Assembly: GCA_964406005.1 (NCBI GenBank)
Contig: CAYOPZ010000011.1
Coordinates: 1 to 64,000, forward strand
Reading direction: 5' to 3'
From: CAYOPZ01 sp964406005
GTDB lineage: Bacteria > Bacteroidota > Bacteroidia > Bacteroidales > SM23-62
DNA length: 64,000 bases
Part shown: positions 52,710 to 62,199 of the stretch, piece after piece
Numbering within the stretch: the stretch's first letter is position 1
Layout: each line of letters opens with the position of its first letter
Position numbers and translations under genes: made by a program
Notes under the pieces: model-generated
What the model was told of the DNA's origin: nothing
What the model saw: the letters and a program-made list of their open reading frames with translations, nothing else
Database searches by the model: none

Positions 52710-53117
52710 ATGACCCTGGATGAACTGAACAGAATCTGCAAGGATACATTTATCGGGCTGCTTGATATCCGTTTCACGGAATTTACGGGCAAAACCTTGC
52801 ATGCAGAGATGCCCGTCACTCCATCCAGGCACCAACCCGGCGGGATTCTGCATGGTGGCGCCCTGCTTTCGCTGGCGGAAACCCTGGCCAGTGCAGGTTC
52901 CTTTCTCAGGGTTGACACAGAACGGTTTGAAGTGCTGGGGTCCAATCTCGCTGCACAGCATCTTGCCAGTGTCAGCACAGGTCTGGTGAAGGGAAGTGCT
53001 GAACTCGTCCACGACACCGGCCATAAGCAGATCTGGGATGTTACAATCAGAGATGAAAAGGGAAAGGTTTTATCAATAAGCAGGGTTACCAACAGGATCA
53101 GAGAAAAAAACAGATGA
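52710..53117 (+). CDS. hotdog-fold thioesterase, probable DHNA-CoA thioesterase
   Basis: 135 residues, PaaI/YdiI-type hotdog: MPVTPSRHQPGGILHGGALLSLAETLASAG (33-62) with the HGG active-site turn, and GSNLAAQHLASVSTGLVKGSAELVHDTG. Directly before menF (6 bp), so it is the probable MenI, releasing 1,4-dihydroxy-2-naphthoate from its CoA ester. General acyl-CoA thioesterase is the alternative. Confidence 0.82.
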   Translation: MTLDELNRICKDTFIGLLDIRFTEFTGKTLHAEMPVTPSRHQPGGILHGGALLSLAETLASAGSFLRVDTERFEVLGSNLAAQHLASVSTGLVKGSAELVHDTGHKQIWDVTIRDEKGKVLSISRVTNRIREKNR

Positions 53118-53123
53118 AAAGGG

Positions 53124-54287
53124 ATGAGGATTAAAGAAAGCTTCCGGAAGCTACACCAGATATGCCTTGATAAAAATTTGGAATTTGCATCGTTCAGGTT
53201 GCCGCTTCAGGAATCCTGCACAACCTACATCCATACCTCGGATGAAATGACGGAATGGAACTCGCTGAAAGACATTCCGGATAAGAAAGGATTTCTGATT
53301 GCGCCCTTTGATCATATAAACGGGGAGAAATACATTCTGCTCCATCCCGACCTTGTTTTCAATGATGCATCGGAATCTGAAAAATTCCTGAGAGAACTGG
53401 CATCCCTTCCCGGAAGAAAAGATCCAGGCCGGAAAGAGGAAAAACCACCTGTCGCTTCACGGAGAAAGTATGTGGAACAGGTCAATACCATAAAAAGTTA
53501 CATTTCAAGAGGATATTTCCAGAAAGCCGTGCTTTCAAGGGTCAGCGTACTGGAGCAGAATTTCCTTCCGGAGATACCGGAGATCTTCCAGATGTTGTGC
53601 CGGACCCACCCGGATGCCTTCGTATTTCTTTTCAAGGCAGGTGGTAATCTATGGATGGGCGCTTCACCGGAACCTTTACTGAGATTGGCGAATGGAAAAA
53701 TATCAACCGTATCCATGGCGGGCACAAGGCCCGTTAAAACCGAAAATGAAGATGTGAACAACTGGACACGAAAGGAGGTTCTCGAACAGGAATATGTGAC
53801 CCGGTACATTCACGATGTCCTGAGAACCTTTCATATCCGGGACTACAGCATTACCCCTCCGTATGTAAAACAGGCCGGAAGCCTTTTTCATCTTCGCACA
53901 GATTTCTCATTCCGGTACGAAGCAGGACAGATCTCCCTCCGGGACCTTATCGAGACCCTGCATCCCACGCCGGCTGTTGCCGGTCAGCCGAAAGAGGAGG
54001 CCATTTCCTTTATCAAGGATATTGAAGAACATCACAGGGAATATTATACAGGTTATCTGGGGCCGGTCGGACCGGGGGACAGTATCGATCTTTTTGTAAA
54101 CCTCAGGTGTATGAAAATCACACCCGGTTACCTTGCGCTTTATATAGGCGGGGGAATTACCCTGGAATCCCTTCCCGAAGATGAATGGGAAGAGACAAAA
54201 TGGAAAGCGGATGCCCTGCTGGAAATCATCCGGTCACTGTTCAGACAAAAGGACCTTCACGATGCTTCCCAAACAACACATCGCTGA
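53124..54287 (+). CDS. menF: isochorismate synthase
   Basis: Chorismate to isochorismate, first menaquinone step. 387 residues, chorismate-binding fold: YVEQVNTIKSYISRGYFQKAVLSRV (about 113-137), FLFKAGGNLWMGASPEPLLRL, STVSMAGTRPVK, LHPTPAVAGQPKEEAI, REYYTGYLGPVG and LYIGGGITLESLPEDEWEET. These show the Lys and Glu/Gly motifs that keep it as an isomerase rather than an anthranilate synthase. Overlaps menD by 26 nt. Confidence 0.92.
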   Translation: MRIKESFRKLHQICLDKNLEFASFRLPLQESCTTYIHTSDEMTEWNSLKDIPDKKGFLIAPFDHINGEKYILLHPDLVFNDASESEKFLRELASLPGRKDPGRKEEKPPVASRRKYVEQVNTIKSYISRGYFQKAVLSRVSVLEQNFLPEIPEIFQMLCRTHPDAFVFLFKAGGNLWMGASPEPLLRLANGKISTVSMAGTRPVKTENEDVNNWTRKEVLEQEYVTRYIHDVLRTFHIRDYSITPPYVKQAGSLFHLRTDFSFRYEAGQISLRDLIETLHPTPAVAGQPKEEAISFIKDIEEHHREYYTGYLGPVGPGDSIDLFVNLRCMKITPGYLALYIGGGITLESLPEDEWEETKWKADALLEIIRSLFRQKDLHDASQTTHR

Positions 54288-55989
54288 TCTTGGATTTTTT
54301 TTAAGGAAATACGGATTGAGGCATGTGGTAATCTGTCCGGGATCAAGAAATGCGCCTCTGATACAGCTCTTTACTGCCGATACCAGGTTCCATTGCCACA
54401 GTATTGTGGATGAACGCTCAGCCGCATACGTCGCGATGGGAATGGCCAGAACGCTTGGAGAGCCTGTGGCTGTCGTAACGACATCGGGTACGGCGGCTCT
54501 GAACCTGGCTCCGGGTGTGGCTGAATCTTTCTACCAGGAAATACCGCTCATTCTCCTGACGGCAGACAGACTGCCCGGAGCCGCCGCTAAAAAAGAAAAC
54601 CAGGCCATCCGGCAGCGCGATATATATATTCAGAACAGCAAGGCGGCTTTTTCCCTGCCTGTGGCACCGGACTCAGATGAAGAACTGGAAGCTGCCGGAG
54701 AATTGATGGATGGGGCCATCCGCCTGCTGACAGAAATTCCCAAAGGACCCGTACAGATAAACATTCCCCTTGAAGAGCCCCTGTACGAAACGCTTCCGCC
54801 TGCCCGGGAAATCCTGCCTTCCGATTCACAGGCCGGAAAAGCATTTCCAACTCCCGAAAAGACAGAATTCGAAGATCTGGCCGGGAGCATTGAAGGCAGG
54901 AAGAAAATCCTGATCCTTCCCGGGATGTACCCCCGGGATCCTCACCTGTCCGGGGGGCTCGGAAATTTTGCCAGCCGGACCCATGCCCTGGTGCTTTGTG
55001 AGAACCTGTCAAACCTTTGCGGACCGGGATTTGCGGAAAACCCGGAGACATTCCTTGCAGCGCTTTCTGCGTCAGCCAGAAAGAATTTAATTCCCGATCT
55101 GGTCATTACCTTTGGCGGTCAGATGGTATCCAAACGCATCCGGAAATTCCTGAACGAATGTACAGCATCGGAATTCTGGCACATCGGCACGGGCGCGGAA
55201 TCAATGAATCCTTACAGCAACAAAGGCCGTGTAATTTGTGGCGATCCGGCCGTTTTCTTTTCAACCTTCCCTTTCCCCCCCGGCCCTCATGAAGAACCGG
55301 GCTATGCGGAAAAATGGCGGGAGCACGCAGCCAGGGTCAACCGGTTTGCCGGCGATTTCATTCGAAACCATGCCTTCGGCAACCTTGCAGCCATGCAGTG
55401 TGTCCTGGAAGGACTTCCGGAAGGGACTGCGCTTCATCTCGGTAACAGCGGGGCAGTCAGGTATGCACAGTTTTTCCCTGCAAGGCCTTCCGTAACTTAT
55501 TTCGCAAACCGGGGAACTTCAGGGATAGACGGTTGTCTTTCAGCCGCGGTCGGAGCCGCCATGGTTTCAGGAAATCTGCATCTGGCCGTACTGGGAGACC
55601 TGAGCTTCGTATACGATTCAAATGCCATGTGGAACGAAAATTTCCCCCCAAATCTTAAGATCATTGTCCTGAACGATGCCGGAGGAGGAATATTCAGGAT
55701 CATCGAGGGTCCTGACAGAATGCCATTCCTGGAGGAGTATGCCGTTACACGCCATCCAGTATCTCCGGGTCTGCTGGCATCCGCATTCGGTCTGGATCAC
55801 CGTATGTTCTCCGAAAAAGCCGAATTACTGGAATATCTGCCCGAATTCTTTGCAAAAAGGAATGTCCCTGAGGTCATGGAAATCGACACGGCCAAGTATG
55901 AAAATAGTACTATCTTTAAGGCATTGTTCAAAAATTTAGAGGAACTGCACCATGACGAGCAGGGAATGGAAAGCGATCAAAGTATATAA
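54262..55989 (+). CDS. menD: 2-succinyl-5-enolpyruvyl-6-hydroxy-3-cyclohexene-1-carboxylate synthase
   Basis: ThDP enzyme joining isochorismate and 2-oxoglutarate. 575 residues from ATG 54262; the longer frame from 54181 lies inside menF. N-terminal ThDP-pyrimidine domain: VICPGSRNAPLIQLF, DERSAAYVAMGMA (catalytic Glu), TTSGTAALNLAPGVAE. C-terminal ThDP-diphosphate site: GDLSFVYDSNAMWNENFPPNLKIIVLNDAGGG. Stop overlaps menB by 38 nt. Confidence 0.94.
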   Translation: MLPKQHIADLGFFLRKYGLRHVVICPGSRNAPLIQLFTADTRFHCHSIVDERSAAYVAMGMARTLGEPVAVVTTSGTAALNLAPGVAESFYQEIPLILLTADRLPGAAAKKENQAIRQRDIYIQNSKAAFSLPVAPDSDEELEAAGELMDGAIRLLTEIPKGPVQINIPLEEPLYETLPPAREILPSDSQAGKAFPTPEKTEFEDLAGSIEGRKKILILPGMYPRDPHLSGGLGNFASRTHALVLCENLSNLCGPGFAENPETFLAALSASARKNLIPDLVITFGGQMVSKRIRKFLNECTASEFWHIGTGAESMNPYSNKGRVICGDPAVFFSTFPFPPGPHEEPGYAEKWREHAARVNRFAGDFIRNHAFGNLAAMQCVLEGLPEGTALHLGNSGAVRYAQFFPARPSVTYFANRGTSGIDGCLSAAVGAAMVSGNLHLAVLGDLSFVYDSNAMWNENFPPNLKIIVLNDAGGGIFRIIEGPDRMPFLEEYAVTRHPVSPGLLASAFGLDHRMFSEKAELLEYLPEFFAKRNVPEVMEIDTAKYENSTIFKALFKNLEELHHDEQGMESDQSI

Positions 55990-56773
55990 TGACCTTGAAT
56001 TCGACCTGTATGAGGGCATTGCCCGGATCACCATCAACCGGCCCCGTTACCGCAATGCCTTCACTCCGGATACAGCCAGGGAGTTAAGCGATGCATTCCG
56101 GCAGTGCAGGGAGATGCAGGAAGTCAGGGTCGTGATCCTCACGGGAGCCGGAGACAAGGCTTTCTGCAGCGGGGGTGACCAGCATACCAGGAACCTGGGA
56201 GGTTACATCGGCGACGACGGCGTCCCCCGGCTGAATATTCTCGATGTTCAGAAACAAATCAGGTCCCTTCCCAAACCGGTGATTGCCATGGTGAACGGTT
56301 ATGCCATAGGAGGCGGGCATGTGCTTCATGTTATCTGCGATCTTACCATTGCTTCTGAAAACGCACGTTTCGGGCAGACAGGACCAAAAGTGGGCAGCTT
56401 CGACGCCGGGTTCGGTTCCTCCTACCTGGCCCGGATCGTAGGACAGAAAAAAGCACGTGAGATATGGTTCCTGTGCGAGCAGTATACGGCACAGGAAGCG
56501 CTGGAGATGGGACTCGTAAACAAGGTGGTTCCGCATGAACAACTTGAGGAGGTCACGGTTGAATGGTGCCGGAAAATTATGAAACACAGCCCGCTTGCCC
56601 TGAGAATGATCAAAGCGGGCCTTAATGCCGAGCTTGACGGACAGGCCGGGCTGCAGGAATTTGCCGGCAATGCAACCATGCTGTATTATACGACGGACGA
56701 ATCCCAGGAAGGCAAGAAGGCTTTTCTGGAAAAAAGAGACCCGGATTTCGATCAATTTCCGAAATTTCCCTGA
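55952..56773 (+). CDS. menB: 1,4-dihydroxy-2-naphthoyl-CoA synthase
   Basis: Crotonase-fold ring closure. 273 residues. Oxyanion-hole and active-site motifs: FCSGGDQHTR (about 71-80), VNGYAIGGGHVLHVICDLTIASENA, GPKVGSFDAGFGSSYLARIVG with catalytic Asp, and MGLVNKVVP. The ATG at 55952 gives the conserved MTSREWKAIK opening, despite overlapping menD by 38 nt. Confidence 0.95.
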   Translation: MTSREWKAIKVYNDLEFDLYEGIARITINRPRYRNAFTPDTARELSDAFRQCREMQEVRVVILTGAGDKAFCSGGDQHTRNLGGYIGDDGVPRLNILDVQKQIRSLPKPVIAMVNGYAIGGGHVLHVICDLTIASENARFGQTGPKVGSFDAGFGSSYLARIVGQKKAREIWFLCEQYTAQEALEMGLVNKVVPHEQLEEVTVEWCRKIMKHSPLALRMIKAGLNAELDGQAGLQEFAGNATMLYYTTDESQEGKKAFLEKRDPDFDQFPKFP

Positions 56774-56776
56774 GAT

Positions 56777-57679
56777 ATGAACAGGATCAATATCTGGCTG
56801 AGCGCATTCAGGCTGAGGACTCTCCCCCTGTCCCTGTCGGCCACGGTCCTGGGGAGTTTTCTTGCTTACGCAAAGGGGTCCTTTAAATGGCAGGTGTTTA
56901 TCCTGGCCAGCCTGACCATCCTCTTCCTCCAGATCCTGTCAAACCTGGCGAACGATTATGGAGATGCACTGAAAGGAAGCGACGACGAACATCGTATCGG
57001 TCCTCTCAGGATCACCCAGACGGGACTGGTCAGTCATACCCAGATACGGTTCATGATCGTCCTTTTCATCCTGCTCAGCTTTATCTCGGGCACATTACTT
57101 ATTTTTTTCGGCCTGGGGAAATACTCCGTTCTGGTTTACGGCCTGTTCTTCCTTCTCGGTTTTACCGCCATATATGCCGCAATCACCTATACCCTGGGAC
57201 GGCACCCGTACGGATACCTGGGCCTGGGAGATCTGATGGTTTTTGTTTATTTCGGGATCCTTGGCGTCGGGGGCACCTATTTTCTTCATACCCGGGACTT
57301 CTCATGGAAGATTCTCCTGCCGGCAGCCTCTGTAGGACTGTTGAGTGTGGGTGTCCTGAACCTGAACAATCTGCGCGATTGCGAAAACGACAGGCGGAAC
57401 CATAAGATGACCCTTGTGGTCAGGATGGGGGTGCCCTGGGCCAAGGTCTATCACACGGTCCTTCTGATGCTTTCTTTTTTCCTGGGCCTGATCTACACCC
57501 TTCTGAACTATGAGTCTGCCTTCCAGCTCGGATTCCTGCTTACCCTGCCCCTGATGGTCTCCGATGTGAAGACCGTGATCTCCAATACGATACCGGTCGA
57601 ACTGAATGACGAGCTCAAAAAACTGGCCATGATTACAATGATCTTTGCCCTCTCATTTGGCCTCGGACAAATTCTATGA
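56777..57679 (+). CDS. menA: 1,4-dihydroxy-2-naphthoate polyprenyltransferase
   Basis: Attaches the isoprenoid tail to DHNA in the inner membrane. 300 residues, 8 to 9 membrane segments, UbiA fold. The first Asp-rich motif NLANDYGDALKGSDDEHR (about 55-72) binds Mg-prenyl diphosphate; the second, NNLRDCENDRRNHKMTL (about 195-211), completes it. Ends with TGAATG so that the menC ATG directly follows its stop. Confidence 0.94.
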   Translation: MNRINIWLSAFRLRTLPLSLSATVLGSFLAYAKGSFKWQVFILASLTILFLQILSNLANDYGDALKGSDDEHRIGPLRITQTGLVSHTQIRFMIVLFILLSFISGTLLIFFGLGKYSVLVYGLFFLLGFTAIYAAITYTLGRHPYGYLGLGDLMVFVYFGILGVGGTYFLHTRDFSWKILLPAASVGLLSVGVLNLNNLRDCENDRRNHKMTLVVRMGVPWAKVYHTVLLMLSFFLGLIYTLLNYESAFQLGFLLTLPLMVSDVKTVISNTIPVELNDELKKLAMITMIFALSFGLGQIL

Positions 57680-58741
57680 ATGTACACGGCCAGGATCATA
57701 CGGCACCGCCTGCGTTTTTATTCTCCTGTCCGAACCTCCAGGGGAACACTCTCCCGTCTCGATACCTGGTACATACTGCTCGGGGCAAGCGACCATCCGG
57801 GTCTGTCCGGGATCGGCGAATGCCCTGTACTTCCCGGTCTCAGCCAGGATGACAATCCCGGTTTCGAAGGTTTTCTTCAGCAGGCCTGTGAAGAAATTAA
57901 CAGGGGGAAGGAACCATCGGATACTGACCATTTTAATAGCCCTTCCCTGCGGTTCGGGATCGAAACGGCGCTCCGCGACCTGAAACACTCGGGCAACAGG
58001 ATCCTTTATCCCTCGGCATTTACGGAAGGACGCACCGGGATCCCGATAAACGGTCTGGTCTGGATGGGGGACATGCATTCCGTACGGGAGCAGGCCGAAG
58101 AAAAGATCAGGGCCGGTTTCAAAGTACTGAAATTCAAGGTCGGAACCGGAAACCATGCCGATGAAATGCAGTTGCTCCGGGGGATCAGGAATCATTACCC
58201 TGAATCCGGAATGGAGATCAGGCTGGATGCGAACGGGGCCTGGAGCGCCGACGAAGCACTCAGGTATATGGAAGCCTTCTCGAAGCTGGGCATTCACTCC
58301 GTAGAACAACCCGTACCTGCCGGGAGATACGGCGAAATGGCCAGGATCTGCAGGGAAAGCCCTGTCCCCGTCGCACTCGATGAGGAACTGATCGGCAACT
58401 TTTCAAGGCAGGAAAAAAAAGCCATTCTCAAGGAAATTGAACCCCGCTACCTTGTATTGAAACCGGGATTGCTCGGAGGAGTGAGGGCCGCCTCCGAATG
58501 GATAGCCCTGGCCGATGAACTGGGGGCGGGATGGTGGATCACATCCGCACTTGAATCGAACATCGGCCTGAATGCAATTGCACAATGGACCGCAACGCTG
58601 GATACACACCTGCCGCAGGGCCTGGGAACGGGGACCCTGTACGCAAATAATGTCCCCTCCCCTCTCGAGCTCAGGGGAGAAAGGCTTTTTTACAGGCCGG
58701 ACAAACAATGGAACATGGAGATTTTTTCAAACCCTGACTGA
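57680..58741 (+). CDS. menC: o-succinylbenzoate synthase
   Basis: Enolase superfamily dehydratase (SHCHC to OSB). 353 residues. Catalytic Lys pair in FKVLKFKVG (about 150-158), metal ligands Asp in LDANGAW, Glu in SVEQPV, Asp/Glu in VALDEEL, and the second Lys in YLVLKPGLLGG. ATG begins directly after the menA stop; 3 bp to menE. Confidence 0.92.
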   Translation: MYTARIIRHRLRFYSPVRTSRGTLSRLDTWYILLGASDHPGLSGIGECPVLPGLSQDDNPGFEGFLQQACEEINRGKEPSDTDHFNSPSLRFGIETALRDLKHSGNRILYPSAFTEGRTGIPINGLVWMGDMHSVREQAEEKIRAGFKVLKFKVGTGNHADEMQLLRGIRNHYPESGMEIRLDANGAWSADEALRYMEAFSKLGIHSVEQPVPAGRYGEMARICRESPVPVALDEELIGNFSRQEKKAILKEIEPRYLVLKPGLLGGVRAASEWIALADELGAGWWITSALESNIGLNAIAQWTATLDTHLPQGLGTGTLYANNVPSPLELRGERLFYRPDKQWNMEIFSNPD

Positions 58742-58744
58742 ACC

Positions 58745-59839
58745 ATGCTGGACGGACCGTTTTATTTAAATGGAAAACGATTCGAAAGAAACGAATTGAT
58801 CTCGTACTGCTGGGAAGCCTCTGCGGATCCTTCAACATCCTCCTGGCAGGCAGGGGTTTTCCGTTTTATTCTGGATTTCCTTTCACCCGGAACAACCATT
58901 GTACAGAAAACGAGCGGAACGACCGGAAAGGCGAAGCAACTGGACCTTAGAAAGGATTCCATGCTTGTTTCCGCGAAAAAAACAATTTCCCGTTTTGAAC
59001 TCGGGAAGCAGGATTCCGCGCTGCTTTGCCTCCCGGTGGACTACATTGCCGGAAAGATGATGGTTGTCAGAGCGCTTTCCGCATCTATGAACCTGGTCAC
59101 GGTTGAGGCCAGAGGACGCCCCCTTGAGGGATTCCGGCAGGAGATCGATCTTGCTGCCATGGTTCCCCTCCAGGTTTACCAGTCCATCCGGCACGGGGAC
59201 CCGCTCGAAGAAATTAAAGTCCTTCTGATCGGAGGGAGTGAGATTCATCCGGACCTGCGGCGGCGGATAGAGGAACTCCGGGGCACCAGGGCATTTGAAT
59301 CATTCGCTACTTCGGAAACCTGTTCCCACATCGCACTAAGAGCGCTTAACGGCCCTAACAGGGCCGAAGAATTCAGCGTCCTGGAGGGCATTGGGATAAA
59401 CCGTGACGAACGGGGCTGCCTGCTCATTGATGCACCCGGAATAGCCGGTTCGACCGTCGTTACCAATGACTTGGTCGAGTTGAACGGGAAAACCGGGTTC
59501 CGCTGGCTGGGAAGGATCGATAATCTGATCAAAAGCGGAGGCCTGCCCATCATTCCGGAAGAAATAGAAAGAAAGATCATACCGCTTATTGAAATGAATT
59601 GCATGATTGTTCCGGTGCCTGATGTCCGTCTCGGTCAGCGGCCCGTACTTGCCGTGGAAACCGGCAAACTCGGGGCAGATAAGCAGGAAATAGCCCGCAG
59701 GCTGGAGGGGGTGCTGACCGCCGCAGAACAACCAAGATCCATCGTATTCTTCAGAAAGTTCCCTGTAAATGCTTCTTTCAAGTACGACCGGCTTGCCGTT
59801 GCCAGAAGGGCCGGGGAAATCATCCGGAAAGGAAAGTGA
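58745..59839 (+). CDS. menE: o-succinylbenzoate--CoA ligase, short form
   Basis: Acyl-adenylating enzyme that activates OSB. At 364 residues it is shorter than the usual 450-490, lacking much of the N-terminal subdomain. Core motifs remain: phosphate loop TIVQKTSGTTGKAKQL (about 53-68), FATSETCSHIALRALN, FRWLGRIDNLIKSGG, and the C-terminal Lys in NASFKYDRL. Last gene of the men operon; menH and the menG methyltransferase are not in the window. Confidence 0.9.
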   Translation: MLDGPFYLNGKRFERNELISYCWEASADPSTSSWQAGVFRFILDFLSPGTTIVQKTSGTTGKAKQLDLRKDSMLVSAKKTISRFELGKQDSALLCLPVDYIAGKMMVVRALSASMNLVTVEARGRPLEGFRQEIDLAAMVPLQVYQSIRHGDPLEEIKVLLIGGSEIHPDLRRRIEELRGTRAFESFATSETCSHIALRALNGPNRAEEFSVLEGIGINRDERGCLLIDAPGIAGSTVVTNDLVELNGKTGFRWLGRIDNLIKSGGLPIIPEEIERKIIPLIEMNCMIVPVPDVRLGQRPVLAVETGKLGADKQEIARRLEGVLTAAEQPRSIVFFRKFPVNASFKYDRLAVARRAGEIIRKGK

Positions 59840-59855
59840 AGTGCAAAGGAGGCTT

Positions 59856-62090
59856 TCAGCGCTCCATGCGTGAAACATTCAGTACCCCCCTGATCTTTGC
59901 CAGTCTTTTTATCAGCACATCGAGGTGGGAAGTGTCCCTGACAAAGAGCGTAAGGCTTCCTTCAAACATGCCGTCCGTGGTATCGATTGTAATGGAGCGC
60001 ATGTTCACCCTCAGATCTTTTGATATCAGATCCGATATTTTACTGAGTATGCCGATGTCGTCCTCACCCGTGATACGGATTGCCACGGGAAAATGCGTTT
60101 GTGAACCTTTATCCGCCCACTGTGCCCTGACCACCCTGTATCCGTGCTTCGAGATCAGTTGTGCCGCATTCGGGCAATTCACACGGTGTATCGTGATCCC
60201 TGATTTCACCGTGACAAAACCGAATATCTCATCACCGTGTATGGGATTGCAGCATTTTCCCAGCCTGTGGTCTATTTTGTCCAGGTTTTCGTCTATAACC
60301 AGGTAATCATCCTGTTTTACAGCACCCGATACCAGTCTGTCCACGGCTTCCTCCCCTATCTCTGTGGTGCGGGAGGGGCTTTCAGGGAGGGTCTTCTCCT
60401 TTACTATATCCTTGATTTCCAGCAGGTCTATCTTATCGGTCGCAACCATGGAATACAGGTCGGTTGCTGTTTTCAGTTTGTAATGACGGAGAAGTTTGTT
60501 GATGCTGGTATCCTCGAATTCAAGTTTCCAGTTGCGGAACCTGCGCCTCAGGATCTCCCTCCCGTTTTTTGCCCGGGCGAGCCGGTCTTCCTGAAGCGCC
60601 TGCTTTATTTTTGATTTTGCCTTCGAGGTAACCACGTATTTGAGCCAGTCCTGGTTGGGCCGCTGGGACTTGGAGGTAACGATCTCAACCTTATCCCCGT
60701 TGGTCAGCCGGTGGCGGATGGGAACATTTTTACCGTTGATTTTTGCCCCCGTGCATGTCATACCGACCTGTGAATGCACGTCAAAGGCAAAATCAAGAAC
60801 GGTTGCCCCGGCAGAAAATTTTTTAAGGTCTCCTTTTGGCGTGAATACAAAGATTTCCTTGTTGTATATGCTAAGCTTGAAATCATCTATGATATCGCCG
60901 GCATCCGGGTCCGGGCTCTCCAGGACTTCCCTGATCTTATTCAGCCAGCTTCCCATATCGGCCTGATCGGACCCTTCCTTGTATTTCCAGTGTGCGGCCA
61001 GACCGCGTTCGGCAATTTCGTTCATTCTCCGGGTCCTGATCTGCACTTCAACCCATCTTCCTCCGGGTACGACAACGGTGGTATGCAGCGATTCGTATCC
61101 ATTCGATTTAGGCGCGGATATCCAGTCTCTCAACCGGTCCGGATTAGGCTGATACAGGTCCGTGACCATGGAATATACATTCCAGCAGTCTGATTTTTCC
61201 CTTGCGGGAGGAGAATCCAGAATAACCCGGATGGCGAACAGATCGTACACCTCTTCAAAATCCACGTTTTGCTGGTTCATCTTGGTCCAGATCGAATAAA
61301 TGGATTTGGTCCTGCCCTTGATTTCATAAATCAGATCCTTCCCGGCAAGCAGCCGGTCCAGCGGCCGGATGAATTCTCCTATAAGCTTTTCCCTGGATGT
61401 TCTGGTTTCCTTCAGTTTGTCATTGACATACCTGAAAGCTTTCGGGTCTGTACACCTGAGGTGGAGGTCTTCCATTTCCGATTTGATGTTGTAAAGCCCG
61501 AGCCTGTGAGCAAGCGGTGCATAGATATAAAAAGTTTCCGCTGCGATCCGCAATTGCTCACTCCTGTCAAGGGTATCAAGACGGCGCATCACATAAAGGC
61601 GGTCAGCCAGCATCACCAGGATCACACGTACATCGCCCGAAAGGGTGAGCAGCAGATTTCTGAGTTTGCCGGCCTGATCGGTGGATTTCTGGGTATCTAC
61701 CCCGGAAATTTTCGCCAGGTCATGAATGATGCCGATGATCCGGGAATCCAGGAAACCTTCAAGGTCTTTGTCCTGTATCCTGTCTTCAAGATAAAAATCA
61801 TACAGGAGGGCGCTGATTATGGAACTTGCGCCAAGTCCGATTTCCCCGGCCAGGATCAGGGAAACGCCAAGTGCATGTACCATGACCGGTTCCCCGAGTT
61901 TCAAAGGCAATTCTTCACAGACCTTCAGGGCAAGGTCCAGGGCCTGTCTGAGCATACTGAACTCAGTTTCATCCAGGTCCTGTTTGCCGGTACGCAGAAG
62001 TTGCCTGTACAGGCCGGGGACATGTTTGTCCTTACTGATATTTTGCTCGACTCCGCTCAAGGGTATTGATTTTCCAGGCAAAATTAACAT
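59856..62090 (-). CDS. RelA/SpoT-family (p)ppGpp synthetase with decayed hydrolase domain
   Basis: Alarmone enzyme of the stringent response. 744 residues from ATG 62090; ATG 62111 is the alternative. N-terminal HD region (about 50-170): His72 is kept, but the HD pair reads YD (97-98), the following acidic pair is shifted, and LYVMR replaces LHNMR, so hydrolysis is unlikely. Synthetase (about 220-380): GRTKSIYSIW, YDLFAIRVI, APKSNGYESLHTTV, EVQIRTRRMNEIAERGLAAHWKYK. Then TGS (about 430-495) and a C-terminal ACT domain (about 665-740). Likely a RelA-type synthetase. Confidence 0.9.
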   Translation of the reverse strand: MLILPGKSIPLSGVEQNISKDKHVPGLYRQLLRTGKQDLDETEFSMLRQALDLALKVCEELPLKLGEPVMVHALGVSLILAGEIGLGASSIISALLYDFYLEDRIQDKDLEGFLDSRIIGIIHDLAKISGVDTQKSTDQAGKLRNLLLTLSGDVRVILVMLADRLYVMRRLDTLDRSEQLRIAAETFYIYAPLAHRLGLYNIKSEMEDLHLRCTDPKAFRYVNDKLKETRTSREKLIGEFIRPLDRLLAGKDLIYEIKGRTKSIYSIWTKMNQQNVDFEEVYDLFAIRVILDSPPAREKSDCWNVYSMVTDLYQPNPDRLRDWISAPKSNGYESLHTTVVVPGGRWVEVQIRTRRMNEIAERGLAAHWKYKEGSDQADMGSWLNKIREVLESPDPDAGDIIDDFKLSIYNKEIFVFTPKGDLKKFSAGATVLDFAFDVHSQVGMTCTGAKINGKNVPIRHRLTNGDKVEIVTSKSQRPNQDWLKYVVTSKAKSKIKQALQEDRLARAKNGREILRRRFRNWKLEFEDTSINKLLRHYKLKTATDLYSMVATDKIDLLEIKDIVKEKTLPESPSRTTEIGEEAVDRLVSGAVKQDDYLVIDENLDKIDHRLGKCCNPIHGDEIFGFVTVKSGITIHRVNCPNAAQLISKHGYRVVRAQWADKGSQTHFPVAIRITGEDDIGILSKISDLISKDLRVNMRSITIDTTDGMFEGSLTLFVRDTSHLDVLIKRLAKIRGVLNVSRMER

Positions 62091-62199
62091 TCTTTTCCCT
62101 CCCCGCCGCATGAAACCTTCATCCGTAGCGCGGGAGTACGGCAATAAAAAAATCCCTTCCTGCAAGGCAAAAAGGGATGTCGTTCACAGGGGACAATTC

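Noticed and set aside
56084..56755. 223-residue minus-strand frame within menB
   Set aside because: Antisense shadow of a conserved crotonase-fold gene.
61269..62069. 266-residue plus-strand frame across the RSH gene
   Set aside because: Shadow of a clear RSH coding region in the opposite frame; composition is that of reverse-complement coding DNA.
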